Source: Clostridium septicum (GTDB taxonomy: Bacteria; Bacillota; Clostridia; Clostridiales; Clostridiaceae). From it: 64,000 nt of DNA. The notes beneath the pieces are model-generated. The model ran no database searches. It was not told where the DNA came from and saw only the letters and a list, made by a program, of their open reading frames with translations. The stretch is taken from the NCBI RefSeq assembly GCF_003606265.1, contig NZ_CP023671.1:2480001-2544000 (forward strand), written 5' to 3'. A program made the translations under genes and the position numbers. Below, one piece after another: positions 52,821 to 62,417 of this stretch (position 1 is the first letter of the stretch; the number at the start of each line of letters is the position of its first letter).

Positions 52821-54566
52821 TCAAGATTTAAATAGTTCTTGTATTATATCTCCTTCTAAAGTTTCTTCCTCAAGAAGTGTATTAGCTAAATTATTAAGTG
52901 TTCTATGATTATCCTTTAATAACTCAAGGGTTTCTTTATATAAGGAGTTTATTAATGCCTTACATTCATCAACAACGGGTTGTCCATAACTATTAGATAA
53001 TGAACCAAGACTAGATAACTTAAGTAATCCTAGAGTTTCTCCCATTCCATATTCAGCAATCATAGACAGGGCTATTTCAGTAGTTTGTGTGATATCATCT
53101 TGAGCTCCAGTTGATATTTTATCGGAACCGAATATTAATTCTTCAGCAGCTCTACCACCTAATAAAACCATTATTCTATTTTTTAAATAGTCAAGTCTTT
53201 GATAAGAACTATCTTTGGGAATAGTTAATGTGTATCCGCCAGCACCTTTAGTTGTTGGTATTATTGTTATTTTAGAAACTATATCTTCAGGTGTTTTTAT
53301 TAGAGAAACTAGAGCATGTCCAGCCTCATGGTATGAAGTTAAAAGTTTATCTTCATTTAATAGATGATTTCTTTCTTTTTTTTCATATCCAGCTAAAACT
53401 ATTGAATATGCATTATTTATATGCGTTTTAGTTATTACTTTAGAATCTTCTTTTGCAGCTAAAATAGCAGCTTCATTTATTAGATTTTCAAGTTTAGCGC
53501 CTGAAAAATATGAGGTTTTTTTTGCTATGTCATGAATATCTAAGTTTTCATGGGGCTTGTTTTCTAAATAAAGTGATATAATTTTTTCTCTAGCTTTAAT
53601 ATCAGGAAGAGAAACTTCAACATGTCTATCAAATCTACCTGGTCTAAGAAGAGCAGGATCTAGTATATCTAATCTATTTGTAGCGGCAATAACAATTATA
53701 CCTTCTTTTTCACCAAAGCCCGACATTTCAGTTAAAAGGGCATTTAATGTTTGATCACGTTCATCATTGCCACCAGGATTTTTGCCACCATCTCTTACTT
53801 TACCGATTGCATCTATTTCGTCTATAAAAACAACTGCTTTACCATGAGATTTTGCTTTTTTAAATAGACTTCTTATTCTAGCAGCTCCAACCCCTACGTA
53901 AACTTGAACAAAATCAGAACCACTTAATGCATAGAATGGAACATTAGCCTCACCAGCAACAGCTTTAGCTAAAAGAGTTTTTCCAGTGCCTGGTTCTCCA
54001 TAAAGAATAACGCCTTTAGGCATTCTGGCTCCATATTCTTTATACTTTTCAGGATTCTTTAGAAAATCTATTATATCCATTAAGCTATCTTTAGCCTCTT
54101 CGTTACCGGCAACAGAGTGAAAGCCAAAATTATTATCTTTATTAGAGCTAAAGTCTTTAACATCTAAATTAGTCATAGATGCTCCTACTCTTCTAGATTT
54201 GTTCATAACCATAAACACAAGAGAAACAGTAGATACTACAAGTATAAATGATGAAAGAGTTTTAGTAAGTGACGGAGAATTTTCATCTATAACTTTAATA
54301 TTATTTGCAAGTAACGTTTCCTTTAAAGTAGGACTATTAGGATTATCAGTAGAGTATTTTGTACCATCTTTTAAGAAAATTGTAATATTGGAATTTCTAT
54401 TTAGAATAACTTCTGAAATATTCGAGTTATCTATGTCTGATAAAAAATTTGAGTATTGTTTAGTAATATTAGATTTAGTCTTTAATGTACTATACCCTAA
54501 AACAAAAAGAGATAGTATAGCAGTAGTAATTGGTATCCATATTAAATGCTTTTTACTTTTATTCAT
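52821..54566 (-). CDS. ftsH: FtsH-family ATP-dependent zinc metalloprotease
   Basis: 581 aa from ATG 54566, with GGAGG just upstream; an earlier TTG start at 54581 overlaps that site. Two transmembrane helices (about 10-30 and 105-125) flank a small extracytoplasmic domain. AAA+ domain: Walker A GEPGTGKT, Walker B VVFIDEIDAIG, SRH region ATNRLDILDPALLRPGRFDRHVEV. The protease zinc motif HEAGHAL is at about 413. The extracytoplasmic region is divergent and the tail beyond the protease is short, so it may be an accessory copy rather than the main housekeeping FtsH. Confidence 0.93.
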   Translation of the reverse strand: MNKSKKHLIWIPITTAILSLFVLGYSTLKTKSNITKQYSNFLSDIDNSNISEVILNRNSNITIFLKDGTKYSTDNPNSPTLKETLLANNIKVIDENSPSLTKTLSSFILVVSTVSLVFMVMNKSRRVGASMTNLDVKDFSSNKDNNFGFHSVAGNEEAKDSLMDIIDFLKNPEKYKEYGARMPKGVILYGEPGTGKTLLAKAVAGEANVPFYALSGSDFVQVYVGVGAARIRSLFKKAKSHGKAVVFIDEIDAIGKVRDGGKNPGGNDERDQTLNALLTEMSGFGEKEGIIVIAATNRLDILDPALLRPGRFDRHVEVSLPDIKAREKIISLYLENKPHENLDIHDIAKKTSYFSGAKLENLINEAAILAAKEDSKVITKTHINNAYSIVLAGYEKKERNHLLNEDKLLTSYHEAGHALVSLIKTPEDIVSKITIIPTTKGAGGYTLTIPKDSSYQRLDYLKNRIMVLLGGRAAEELIFGSDKISTGAQDDITQTTEIALSMIAEYGMGETLGLLKLSSLGSLSNSYGQPVVDECKALINSLYKETLELLKDNHRTLNNLANTLLEEETLEGDIIQELFKS

Positions 54567-54748
54567 AAGAATTTCCTCCAATATTATAAAAGTATTGTAC
54601 TAAAGATTATACATGTTTTAGAATTTTAGTCTAATAATAAACATATAATTTTCCAATGTAAGTTATGGAGAAGATGGAAAGGATAAAAAAAGATATTGAA
54701 GAAAATTATGTATTATTATAAGATTAGTATAAAATAAAGAGAGAGTTT

Positions 54749-54808
54749 GATGTGAAAGCATAGCCTATTTATTTTATAAATAAGAATAAGCTTTCGCATC
54801 TTATTTTT
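54749..54808 (+). terminator. Orphan hairpin with T run
   Basis: GATGTGAAAGC (54749-54759) pairs with GCTTTCGCATC (54790-54800), followed by a T-rich run. No gene precedes it on this strand. It may end a small RNA starting after a weak TATAAA near 54729, or the fragment of a lost gene. An 18-codon ORF from 54665 is the only reading frame before it. Confidence 0.5.
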
Positions 54809-54951
54809 TTAAAAAAAGGAAAAATACATGTCTAATTACTGTGACTACAAAATAATATTAAAGGTAAGCAATGGAAAATGTTATACTATAAATATACTTT
54901 TATTAAGTAAGGATAATTATATCAATAATGTAAAGGAGAGTTTGGAGATAA

Positions 54952-55395
54952 ATGATAAATATAACTCAGCTAAATGCAGAAGATATAAGGTCTATTGTAA
55001 ACTTAAAAGGAAAAGAGAAGGGGTTTCAGGTTACTAATCTAGTAATTAATGATACTTTAAATTTTTCAGGAACATTAAATGGTATACTAAATGGAAAAGT
55101 TACAGGGGATGTAGGAATAAAGGGAATAAAAGATGAAAAGTTAATACTTCAAGTATTTGATTTAAAGCTATCTAGTTTTGGTATATTTAAAGCTAATACT
55201 AGCTTAATAATGAAAGCTATATCTAAACTAGCAAAAGAACATGAAGTAGAAGTAGAAGGAAATAAATTTTTAGTACAAGTAGATAAAATAAAAGAAGAGA
55301 TGAAAATGTTAGAAACTATAATTGAAGATATATACATAGAAAATAATCATTTAAATATAGTTGGAGAAAATTTAAATGATTATTTAATGGGATAA
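54952..55395 (+). CDS. Conserved hypothetical, paralogue of the next gene's N-terminal domain
   Basis: 147 aa from ATG 54952 (GGAGAT just before). Beta-rich protein with a helix (about 80-97, SLIMKAISKLAKEHEV). Its order of elements (LVINDTLNFSGTLNG, LILQVFDLKLSSFGIFKA, EVEGNKFLVQVDKI, IEDIYIENNHLNIVGEN) matches the first 150 residues of the product of 55474-56430. It has no signal peptide or membrane span. The pattern of alternating strands with a central helix recalls lipid-binding LmeA/DUF2993-type proteins, but this is tentative. Confidence 0.65.
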   Translation: MINITQLNAEDIRSIVNLKGKEKGFQVTNLVINDTLNFSGTLNGILNGKVTGDVGIKGIKDEKLILQVFDLKLSSFGIFKANTSLIMKAISKLAKEHEVEVEGNKFLVQVDKIKEEMKMLETIIEDIYIENNHLNIVGENLNDYLMG

Positions 55396-55473
55396 TTTCA
55401 ATAAAAGACGAAAAGGATAGATGCTTAATTATGAATTAAGTTTCATAAGATAAGGCATATAGGAGGATACGGA

Positions 55474-56430
55474 ATGAATATATCAGATGTAAAAGTAGGA
55501 TTAACAGGAGAGGATTTATTAAGTATAGCAAATGAATTTCTTAATATAGATGGTCTTGAGATATCAGAGATTAATTTAAAAGATGAAATTAATATTACAG
55601 GAAGTTTTAATAAAGGATTCAAAATAGATTTTATTGCTGGAATAAAATTAGTTAGAATTGAAAATGGAATAATACATGCAGAATTATCTTCATTTAAGTT
55701 ACTTAAAATTGGGATTGTGTCATTAATAAGAAAATTAGCATTAAAATATGCTATAAAGGCATTTGAAGATAAAGGAATTCATTATGAAAAAGGCAAAATA
55801 GTAATTAATATAAAAAAGATATTAAAGGATGTACCTTATGTCGATTTTAATATTAAGGATATATATATATATAGATCTATTTTGAATGTAGAATTAAAGG
55901 ATATAAACATATCAATTAAGGGTAATTTAATAAAAGGAATAGAAGATCCTAAAGAAGAAGATATGGAACAAGATACTGCATTAATGGTAATAAATAAAGT
56001 AAAAGATAATTATTCTTTAGGAAGAGAATGTACATTAGATAAGTTACCAGATAAAGTAAAAAAAATAAGTGATTATTTATTTATTATTCCCGATATGGTG
56101 GCATTAATATATAGGTTATTAAAAGATAAGAGAGTTGCCATAAAAACAAAACTTGTGATTTCAGCAGCAGTTGCTTATATTGCATTACCAACTGACATTA
56201 TACCAGACAATATTCCGTTTATAGGAAAAATAGATGAATTAGCAGTAACATTTTTTGCTTTAGATAGAATAATATCTGATGTTCCAGTATATATTATATT
56301 GGAAAATTGGGAGGGAAAAAATGATATTATATTGGTAATAAAAAATATGATAGAGTATGTAACAAACTTTACGGGAGCTAAAAATGTAGAGAAGCTTTAT
56401 AGTCTTTTGAACGAATTAATAAGTTTATAG
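55474..56430 (+). CDS. Protein with N-terminal paralogue domain fused to DUF1232 (YkvA-like)
   Basis: 318 aa. Residues 1-150 are paralogous to the upstream 147-aa protein (INLKDEINITGSFNKG, LSSFKLLKIGIVSLIRKLALKYA, VDFNIKDIYIYRSILNVELKDI). Residues about 190-260 are a DUF1232 domain: LPDKVKKISDYLFIIPDMVALIYRLL and KLVISAAVAYIALPTDIIPDNIPFIGKIDELAV, one or two membrane-associated helices with the conserved P-D-x-I-P-D. DUF1232 function is not established. AGGAGG lies before ATG 55474. Confidence 0.78.
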   Translation: MNISDVKVGLTGEDLLSIANEFLNIDGLEISEINLKDEINITGSFNKGFKIDFIAGIKLVRIENGIIHAELSSFKLLKIGIVSLIRKLALKYAIKAFEDKGIHYEKGKIVINIKKILKDVPYVDFNIKDIYIYRSILNVELKDINISIKGNLIKGIEDPKEEDMEQDTALMVINKVKDNYSLGRECTLDKLPDKVKKISDYLFIIPDMVALIYRLLKDKRVAIKTKLVISAAVAYIALPTDIIPDNIPFIGKIDELAVTFFALDRIISDVPVYIILENWEGKNDIILVIKNMIEYVTNFTGAKNVEKLYSLLNELISL

Positions 56431-56472
56431 AAGAAATAGAAATTAAAAACTTTTAAGTTATTGGAGGAAATA

Positions 56473-57105
56473 ATGAAATATTATTCAGTATATAGAGGAA
56501 AATCAGGAACACCAAAGATATTTAAAACTTGGGATGAATGCAAAAAAGAGGTAATAGGATGCAAAGGAGCTATTTATAAAAGCTTTAAAACAGAGAAAGA
56601 AGCTGTAGAATTTTTAACAATAATGTCTAATAGTAGCGGAAAAATAAATACACAAGATTTAGAAAAGAATGAGGATGATATACTAAATAAAGGTTTAACT
56701 ATATACGTAGATGGTAGTTTTGCTGTTGATAAAGGAAACTTTTCATATGGTTTAGTTGCTTTAAAGGATGGAAATGTTATTTATAAAGATAATGGAGTTG
56801 GATTTGATGAGGAAGCAATACCATTAAGAAATGTTTCTGGTGAGGTTTTAGGAGCTATAAAAGCAGTTGATTATGCTATAGAAAATAATTACCCAGAAGT
56901 TAAAATAGCTTTCGATTATCAAGGTATTGAAAGTTGGGCTTTAGGAACATGGAAGAGAAATAATAAAATAACTTCTAATTATCATGAATATATGAAGAGA
57001 AAAATGAATGAAATAAATATAAAATTTTTTAAAATAAAGGGACATAGTGGAAATAAATATAATGATGTTGCAGATAAGCTTGCAAAGGAAGCTTTAGGAA
57101 TATAA
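56473..57105 (+). CDS. rnhA: Ribonuclease HI with N-terminal hybrid-binding domain
   Basis: 210 aa from ATG 56473 (GGAGG at 56463-56467; a TTG at 56461 overlaps it). Residues 1-50 are a hybrid-binding domain (KYYSVYRGKSGTPKIFKTWDECKKEV, GAIYKSFKTEKEAVEFL), as in eukaryotic RNase H1 and Bacillus YpdQ-like enzymes. The catalytic domain (about 76-210) has the D-E-D-D set: YVDGSF, SGEVLGAIKA, FDYQG and NDVADKLAKEA. It removes RNA from RNA-DNA hybrids. All four acidic residues are present, so activity is expected. Confidence 0.93.
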   Translation: MKYYSVYRGKSGTPKIFKTWDECKKEVIGCKGAIYKSFKTEKEAVEFLTIMSNSSGKINTQDLEKNEDDILNKGLTIYVDGSFAVDKGNFSYGLVALKDGNVIYKDNGVGFDEEAIPLRNVSGEVLGAIKAVDYAIENNYPEVKIAFDYQGIESWALGTWKRNNKITSNYHEYMKRKMNEINIKFFKIKGHSGNKYNDVADKLAKEALGI

Positions 57106-57186
57106 AATTTCCAAAAAATTCATAGATTAATATTAAAAAATTTACACAACCTAATTATATAAATTAATATAAAAGAGGTGTTTATA

Positions 57187-57360
57187 ATGGGTAAAATGAT
57201 GAAAGGCGTAGCAGCAGGTGCAATGATAGGAGCTGCAGTAAGTATTATGGTGCTTCCTCAATTAGATAGAAAAACTCAAAGAAACTTAAAAAGAACAGGA
57301 AAAAGAGCTATGGGAATGGCTGAAGATGCATACGACACTTTCATGGGGTATATTAAATAA
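57187..57360 (+). CDS. Small YtxH-like protein, 57 aa
   Basis: ATG 57187 with AGAGGTG before it. N-terminal Gly/Ala-rich hydrophobic helix (MKGVAAGAMIGAAVSIMVLP) followed by a basic helix (KTQRNLKRTGKRAMGMAED). This is the short YtxH-like form common in clostridia, likely membrane-associated. Function unknown. A terminator follows. Confidence 0.8.
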   Translation: MGKMMKGVAAGAMIGAAVSIMVLPQLDRKTQRNLKRTGKRAMGMAEDAYDTFMGYIK

Positions 57361-57389
57361 AAAAATAAAAAATAGGTAAAATATTCCCG

Positions 57390-57424
57390 AAAAAAGGTGA
57401 GAATTCTTAATTCTCATCTTTTTT
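57390..57424 (+). terminator. Terminator of the YtxH-like gene
   Basis: Stem GGTGAGAATT with its complement (one G-U pair) and a six-T run. Confidence 0.88.
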
Positions 57425-57855
57425 GTTTAAAATTAAATTTTATTTTTTTAAAAATAAAGTTATATAAATATTACAAATGTTAAGAAAGTGTTAATAAAAC
57501 GTTAAAATACAGGGGGGTAAAATTGGAAAAGTATAAAATAATATATTAAAAAATATTATTTTCTTGTTTTTTTTTTATAATAATTAAAAAAGCATCTAGT
57601 TTTATATACAAAAAAAATGTTATAATAAAAAAGCAAAAAGAGAAATTTAGTTTATTAAAAAATATTTATTATTACAAAAATTAATTAAATAAAGAATTAA
57701 ACATTTATATTTTACTTAAGAAATTTATGATATAATTAACTTTATATAATTAAATTTTAATTATATTTAATTAATTGGAAAAAAATTCAAGAAGACATGA
57801 TAAATTAGATTTAAATTTATTAAATAATGATAAGATTGAAAAGGAAGAGTGGATA
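57425..57855. other. AT-rich upstream region of the XRE-TPR pair
   Basis: About 430 bp with several homopolymer A/T runs and TATAAT boxes at 57621-57626, 57731-57736 and 57745-57750. No paired -35 is convincing. A longer in-frame TTG start at 57775 for the next gene has no ribosome binding site and is not used. There is one isolated GGGGGG near 57511. Confidence 0.5.
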
Positions 57856-59157
57856 ATGGAAATTCTTGCGTTAGGAGAAAAAATTAAAAGAAGAAGAAAA
57901 GAATTAAATATGACTCTTAAAGATCTTGCTGGGGATAGAATTACTCCAGGACAAATAAGTTTAGTTGAATCAGGAAGATCAAATCCTTCTATGGATTTAT
58001 TAGAATACTTGGCAGATGAATTAAATACGTCTGTTGAATATTTGATGGAGTCTGAAGAATCACAAGCAGAAAAAATAAGTATATATTATGAGCAAGTTGC
58101 GGAATCATATATACTAGCAGGAGAACATATAACAGCAGAAAAATATATAGAAAATGCTTTATATTATTCAGAAAGATATGATCTAGAATATAGAAAAGCA
58201 AAAATACTATATTTAAGAGCTAGAATATATATGTCAAAAGGGGAACTAGTGCTTGCACAACAATTTTTCTTATCATCTAATGTTATTTTTATAAAAAATA
58301 ACAATTACGAAGAGATAATAAATACTTTTTTAAATTTAGGAAGAATTACTTTACAGTTAAAAGCATATCATTCAGCAAGTAGTTATTTAAGGCAAGCTGA
58401 AAAAGTGTATATAGATAATAATATTGGGAATGATTATTTATTAGGGGAAATATATTATTTCATGGCCCAAGCATATTTTAAAACTGATAATGTGGGAAAG
58501 GCTATGGATTATTCATTCCTTGCAAAAAGTAAATTTGATCAAGTCAATAATAGAAATGAATATGCAAAAACTCTTTTATTGTTATCAGAAGAATATAATA
58601 AAAAGGGCGATTTAGGGAATGCTATAAAATATTCACAAAAAACTTTAGAAGTTTATAGGGAGTTAGAGGAACTTACTAATGTTTCAGAAATAGAAAATAA
58701 TTTAGGAAAATTATTCTATGAATTTGAAAACATAGAAGAATCTTTTAAGCATTATGAAGTCGCTAAGGAAATTAGAATAAAGAAAAAAGATGATAAGCTA
58801 GTAGAAACCTTAATTAATATCTGTGAAAATTATATAAAAATAAAAAATATACCAAAATGTGAAGAAGTTCTAAAAGAAATAAATGGATATTTAAAAGAAG
58901 ATGATCTTGAAGGTTTAGTAGAATATAATCTTCTGTGGTATAGAATTTATATAATGAAAGAAATGCCAAAGGAAGCAGAATATATATTATTAGATAGCTA
59001 TAATTTAGCGAAGGCAAATAATTTAAATAAAAAGGCAGGAGAAATTGCCATTATGATAGGTAAGTTCTATATAGATAATAAGAAAGATTTTGAGGCTGCT
59101 AAATATTTAGATGAAGGAGTTAATGTTTTTAGGAAAATAGGAATTCTTAAAAACTAA
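57856..59157 (+). CDS. XRE-type HTH regulator with TPR repeats (1 of tandem pair)
   Basis: 433 aa from ATG 57856 (AAGGAAG at 57840-57846, and the same MEIL start as its paralogue). Residues 5-65 are an XRE HTH (LGEKIKRRRKELNMTLKDLAGDRITPGQISLVESGRSNPSMDLLEYLADELNTS). Residues about 75-430 form eight or so TPR-like helix pairs (AGEHITAEKYIENALYYSERY, LGEIYYFMAQAYFKTDNVGKAMDYS, KGDLGNAIKYSQKTLEVYRELEEL). This is the layout of peptide-sensing RRNPP regulators (PlcR, Rgg and similar), but no signal-peptide gene is seen next to it. Confidence 0.85.
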   Translation: MEILALGEKIKRRRKELNMTLKDLAGDRITPGQISLVESGRSNPSMDLLEYLADELNTSVEYLMESEESQAEKISIYYEQVAESYILAGEHITAEKYIENALYYSERYDLEYRKAKILYLRARIYMSKGELVLAQQFFLSSNVIFIKNNNYEEIINTFLNLGRITLQLKAYHSASSYLRQAEKVYIDNNIGNDYLLGEIYYFMAQAYFKTDNVGKAMDYSFLAKSKFDQVNNRNEYAKTLLLLSEEYNKKGDLGNAIKYSQKTLEVYRELEELTNVSEIENNLGKLFYEFENIEESFKHYEVAKEIRIKKKDDKLVETLINICENYIKIKNIPKCEEVLKEINGYLKEDDLEGLVEYNLLWYRIYIMKEMPKEAEYILLDSYNLAKANNLNKKAGEIAIMIGKFYIDNKKDFEAAKYLDEGVNVFRKIGILKN

Positions 59158-59177
59158 CTCGGATATGGGGGTTATGA

Positions 59178-60440
59178 ATGGAAATATTATCAACTGGAGA
59201 AAAGATTAAAAGATCTAGAGTTTATCAAGGCATTACATTAAAAGAGTTATGCGGAGATAAAATATCAATTTCTAAAATGAGCTGCATAGAAAACGGAAAG
59301 ATAAAGGCAGATACAGGAATTTTATCCTATATAGCAAAAAAACTTGGGGTAGACTATAATTATTTAGTTCAAGATGTTCATGAACAAATAATGGCTAATT
59401 TAGAGTTGCTTAGAAAGAATTCAGTAAGTGACGACGAAATAGATGAATTAATTCAGCATAATTTAAGTTATGCTATAGAGTATTCTTATGATGACTTAGC
59501 TTTTGAACTTATACACAGATTGTTTAATTTTTATGTAGAAAATAAAAAGGTTGAGAATATACAACTAATAGTATCACAGTATTATGATTTGTATCAAAAA
59601 AATAATACTATAGCAAATACTATAACTTATTATAGAGATATGGCTATGTTTTTCTATAGTATCGAAGAATATAATGAAGCTATAAATTACTACAATAAAA
59701 TTAGAGAAATAATCATTGAAAAAGATATTGAAGATAAAGCTGTATACGCATACATCTCATACAGAGAAGGATTATGTTATGAAAAATTAGGCAATATAGA
59801 AAATTCTTACAATTGTTTAAAAGAGGCTGTTTTAAATATAGATAGTATAGAAGACCATATGGATAAAGGTGATATTTATCATTCCTTTGCAACATTAAAT
59901 ATAATGTTAAATAAAAAAGAAGCAGATTCTTACATAGAAAAGGCATATGAATATCAAAAAGATAATCCAATGGCATTAGCAATATCTAAGGGTAAAAATG
60001 GAAAGTGTTACTTTTATATTAATAATAGAGAAAAGGCAATTGCTGAAATAAAAGAAGGAATTGAAATTTTTCCTAAACATAATGTTAAGAAATATGTTAA
60101 ATTTTTAAGTGATTGCATAAAAGTTCTTTATGATAATAAAGAATATAATCTTGCATATGAGTTAACAGATACTACGTTAAATTTAGCAATAAATACAGAA
60201 GATATAGTATTAATTGAAGAAGCATATTATTTAAAAGGAATGACTTTACAAAAGTTAGAAAGATATAAAGAAGCGGAAGTATATATGAATCTTTCTTTAG
60301 ATTCTTTATTTAAATTTGCTAACAAAGAAAAGCGTTATAAAAGGTATTTAGATATGGCAGAAATGTATTATAATCTTAACGAACCTAAAGACGCATTAAA
60401 ATATTTCACTCTTGCAATTAAAATGGAAGAAAATAGATAG
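59178..60440 (+). CDS. XRE-type HTH regulator with TPR repeats (2 of tandem pair)
   Basis: 420 aa, 20 bp after the first copy and built the same way. HTH (STGEKIKRSRVYQGITLKELCGDKISISKMSCIENGKIKADTGILSYIAKKLGVD) and TPR helices to the end (YKEAEVYMNLSLDSLFKFA, LNEPKDALKYFTLAIKME). The N-terminal 45 residues are clearly similar to the first copy, while the TPR part is much diverged. That suggests the two recognise related DNA sites but different ligands or partners. A terminator follows. ATATGGGGG precedes ATG 59178. Confidence 0.85.
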   Translation: MEILSTGEKIKRSRVYQGITLKELCGDKISISKMSCIENGKIKADTGILSYIAKKLGVDYNYLVQDVHEQIMANLELLRKNSVSDDEIDELIQHNLSYAIEYSYDDLAFELIHRLFNFYVENKKVENIQLIVSQYYDLYQKNNTIANTITYYRDMAMFFYSIEEYNEAINYYNKIREIIIEKDIEDKAVYAYISYREGLCYEKLGNIENSYNCLKEAVLNIDSIEDHMDKGDIYHSFATLNIMLNKKEADSYIEKAYEYQKDNPMALAISKGKNGKCYFYINNREKAIAEIKEGIEIFPKHNVKKYVKFLSDCIKVLYDNKEYNLAYELTDTTLNLAINTEDIVLIEEAYYLKGMTLQKLERYKEAEVYMNLSLDSLFKFANKEKRYKRYLDMAEMYYNLNEPKDALKYFTLAIKMEENR

Positions 60441-60446
60441 TAACAA

Positions 60447-60483
60447 AAAATACTTCTGGCATTAATACCAGAAGTATTTTTTA
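60447..60483 (+). terminator. Terminator of the XRE-TPR pair
   Basis: Perfect 11-bp stem (60450-60460 with 60469-60479), then six Ts. Confidence 0.9.
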
Positions 60484-60670
60484 TTAGTGGCTTTAGTCAA
60501 TTTAATGTGTATAATTTATTAAATATTAAACAAACTGCTATGAGGGGAAATTATCTATTATATATAATTTATTTGTTTAGTATGAAATATAATAAAAGAA
60601 GTTTATGCTTTTATTATGATTTTGACCTGTTGCCACATATTAAATTTTAATTACATGAAAGTTATAATTT

Positions 60671-62080
60671 TCAGTAATGATCAAAAATAGCTTTTTTATA
60701 TGATATTTTATATTTTGTTTTAGAAATTTTAGTTTTTTTCATAAAATATAATGATGTTATAGCTGATATAATATCAGATATAGGATAAGCTATCCAAGCA
60801 CCTGTTATTCCTATATATCTAACAAGTATAAATGCTAACGGTATAAATAATATTAATTGTCTATATATAGAAAGTATAAAGGATAATTTTGCTTCATTAA
60901 TCGCTTGATAATAATAAATACACATATAATAAATACAAACAGTTGGTAAAAGTGAAATACAAATCCTAAATGCTTTAATAGCAATAGGTAGAAGATAAGT
61001 ATCTGTTAAGAAACAACTTAAAATACTGTTTGCAAAAATCATTAAAATAGACCATAGAATAAAAGAAGTAATTATTAAATATAAACCGCCCATTTTTAAT
61101 ACTTCTTTAATTCGAATCTTATTACCACAACCATGATTATATGCAATAATAGGCTGAATTGCAGAACTTATACCAATTATTGTTATGAACATAAACATAG
61201 ATACTTTAGTTATAACACCCACTATAATTATTGCATTATCTCCACCATGAGAATAAAGAATATTATTTAATATTATTGCTACAATTGCATCAGAGATTTC
61301 GATAATGAAACTAGAGAATCCGATTGAAATTATTGAAATAAGTATTCCGATATTAAAATCATTTTTAAATGATTGTGTAGAAATAATAGAATAATTAGTT
61401 GAATTTTTTAATGCAAATATTTCCCTAACCTTATAGAAAGAATATAGTACATATATCAAAGCAATTATTTGAGAAATTACTGTAGCTATAGCAGCACCCT
61501 TAACTCCCATATCTAACTTTGCAACAAGTATAAAATCTATTACTATATTAATTAAAGCTCCTAACGAATTTGAATAAAGAGTTATTTTGGCATTTCCTAA
61601 AGCTGTCATTACATAAGATAAAACAACTCCAATACACTGAAAAACTCCGCCTACAAGAATTATAATAATATACTCTTTTGCTAATGGGTAAAGAGTATCA
61701 GATGCACCTAATGCTGAAATTATAGGTTTTTTAAAGAAAAATATAAGAAGCGAAACTGATGTTAATAACAAAATAGTAGTAGTTAATGAAGTTATTAGAG
61801 ATTTTCTAAGACTTTTAAAATTTTTCTCACCTAGGCTTCTAGACATGAATGTAGAAGTTCCTACAGCTATTAATAATCCTAAAGAAATTAATAATCTTTG
61901 AATAGGAAAAGCTACAGTTAATGCTCCAATTGCATTAGGACCAATATACCTTCCAACAAAAATAGTATCAACCATATTATAAAGCTCTGATACAAACAGA
62001 GAAATGGTTATAGGAAGGGCGAGCTTTAAAATAGCTTTACTTATTTTCTCGGATGTAAAAAGCTTGTTGTCAATTCCCAC
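60671..62080 (-). CDS. MATE-family efflux transporter
   Basis: About 469 aa with 12 transmembrane segments in two MatE halves (LPITISLFVSELYNMVDTIFVGRYIG at the start). I choose GTG 62080 because GAGGTGG immediately upstream is the ribosome binding site; the earlier GTG at 62089 overlaps it. It belongs to the MepA-like branch. No regulator is directly linked: the XRE-TPR genes converge on it and the DeoR gene is 330 bp away. Confidence 0.92.
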   Translation of the reverse strand: MGIDNKLFTSEKISKAILKLALPITISLFVSELYNMVDTIFVGRYIGPNAIGALTVAFPIQRLLISLGLLIAVGTSTFMSRSLGEKNFKSLRKSLITSLTTTILLLTSVSLLIFFFKKPIISALGASDTLYPLAKEYIIIILVGGVFQCIGVVLSYVMTALGNAKITLYSNSLGALINIVIDFILVAKLDMGVKGAAIATVISQIIALIYVLYSFYKVREIFALKNSTNYSIISTQSFKNDFNIGILISIISIGFSSFIIEISDAIVAIILNNILYSHGGDNAIIIVGVITKVSMFMFITIIGISSAIQPIIAYNHGCGNKIRIKEVLKMGGLYLIITSFILWSILMIFANSILSCFLTDTYLLPIAIKAFRICISLLPTVCIYYMCIYYYQAINEAKLSFILSIYRQLILFIPLAFILVRYIGITGAWIAYPISDIISAITSLYFMKKTKISKTKYKISYKKAIFDHY

Positions 62081-62270
62081 AATGACCACCTCGTATTAAA
62101 TATTGATAATATATCTGGAATGAAAAATAATCCTCTCATAATATCACGACCTTACAAAAATTTTTATTTATATATTAATTATATTCATCTTTTAGTTGTA
62201 TTTTAATTAACAAAGATGCTGACTTGATATGTACATTTAAGCTATAAAGTTTATATCCATAAAAAGTAAA

Positions 62271-62309
62271 AAGTACAAAAACACCATTAAAAATGGTATT
62301 TTTGTACTT
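62271..62309. terminator. Bidirectional hairpin upstream of MATE, downstream of the DeoR gene
   Basis: About 17-bp stem (AAGTACAAAAA-CACCATT with its near complement), flanked by A and T runs. It fits termination of the minus-strand DeoR gene. The rest of 62090-62417 is AT-rich. Confidence 0.8.
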
Positions 62310-62417
62310 AAATTAAGAATAAAAGTTAATTATTAGTTAGTTATGTATATAAAATTAACTTATAAAAAACTTATATTTATAAAAATGAATATAAATTTAA
62401 TTTAAATGGTTATTTTT

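Noticed and set aside
54828..55037. 69-aa plus-strand frame overlapping the 54952 gene
   Set aside because: No ribosome binding site, and it overlaps the better supported paralogue gene in another frame.
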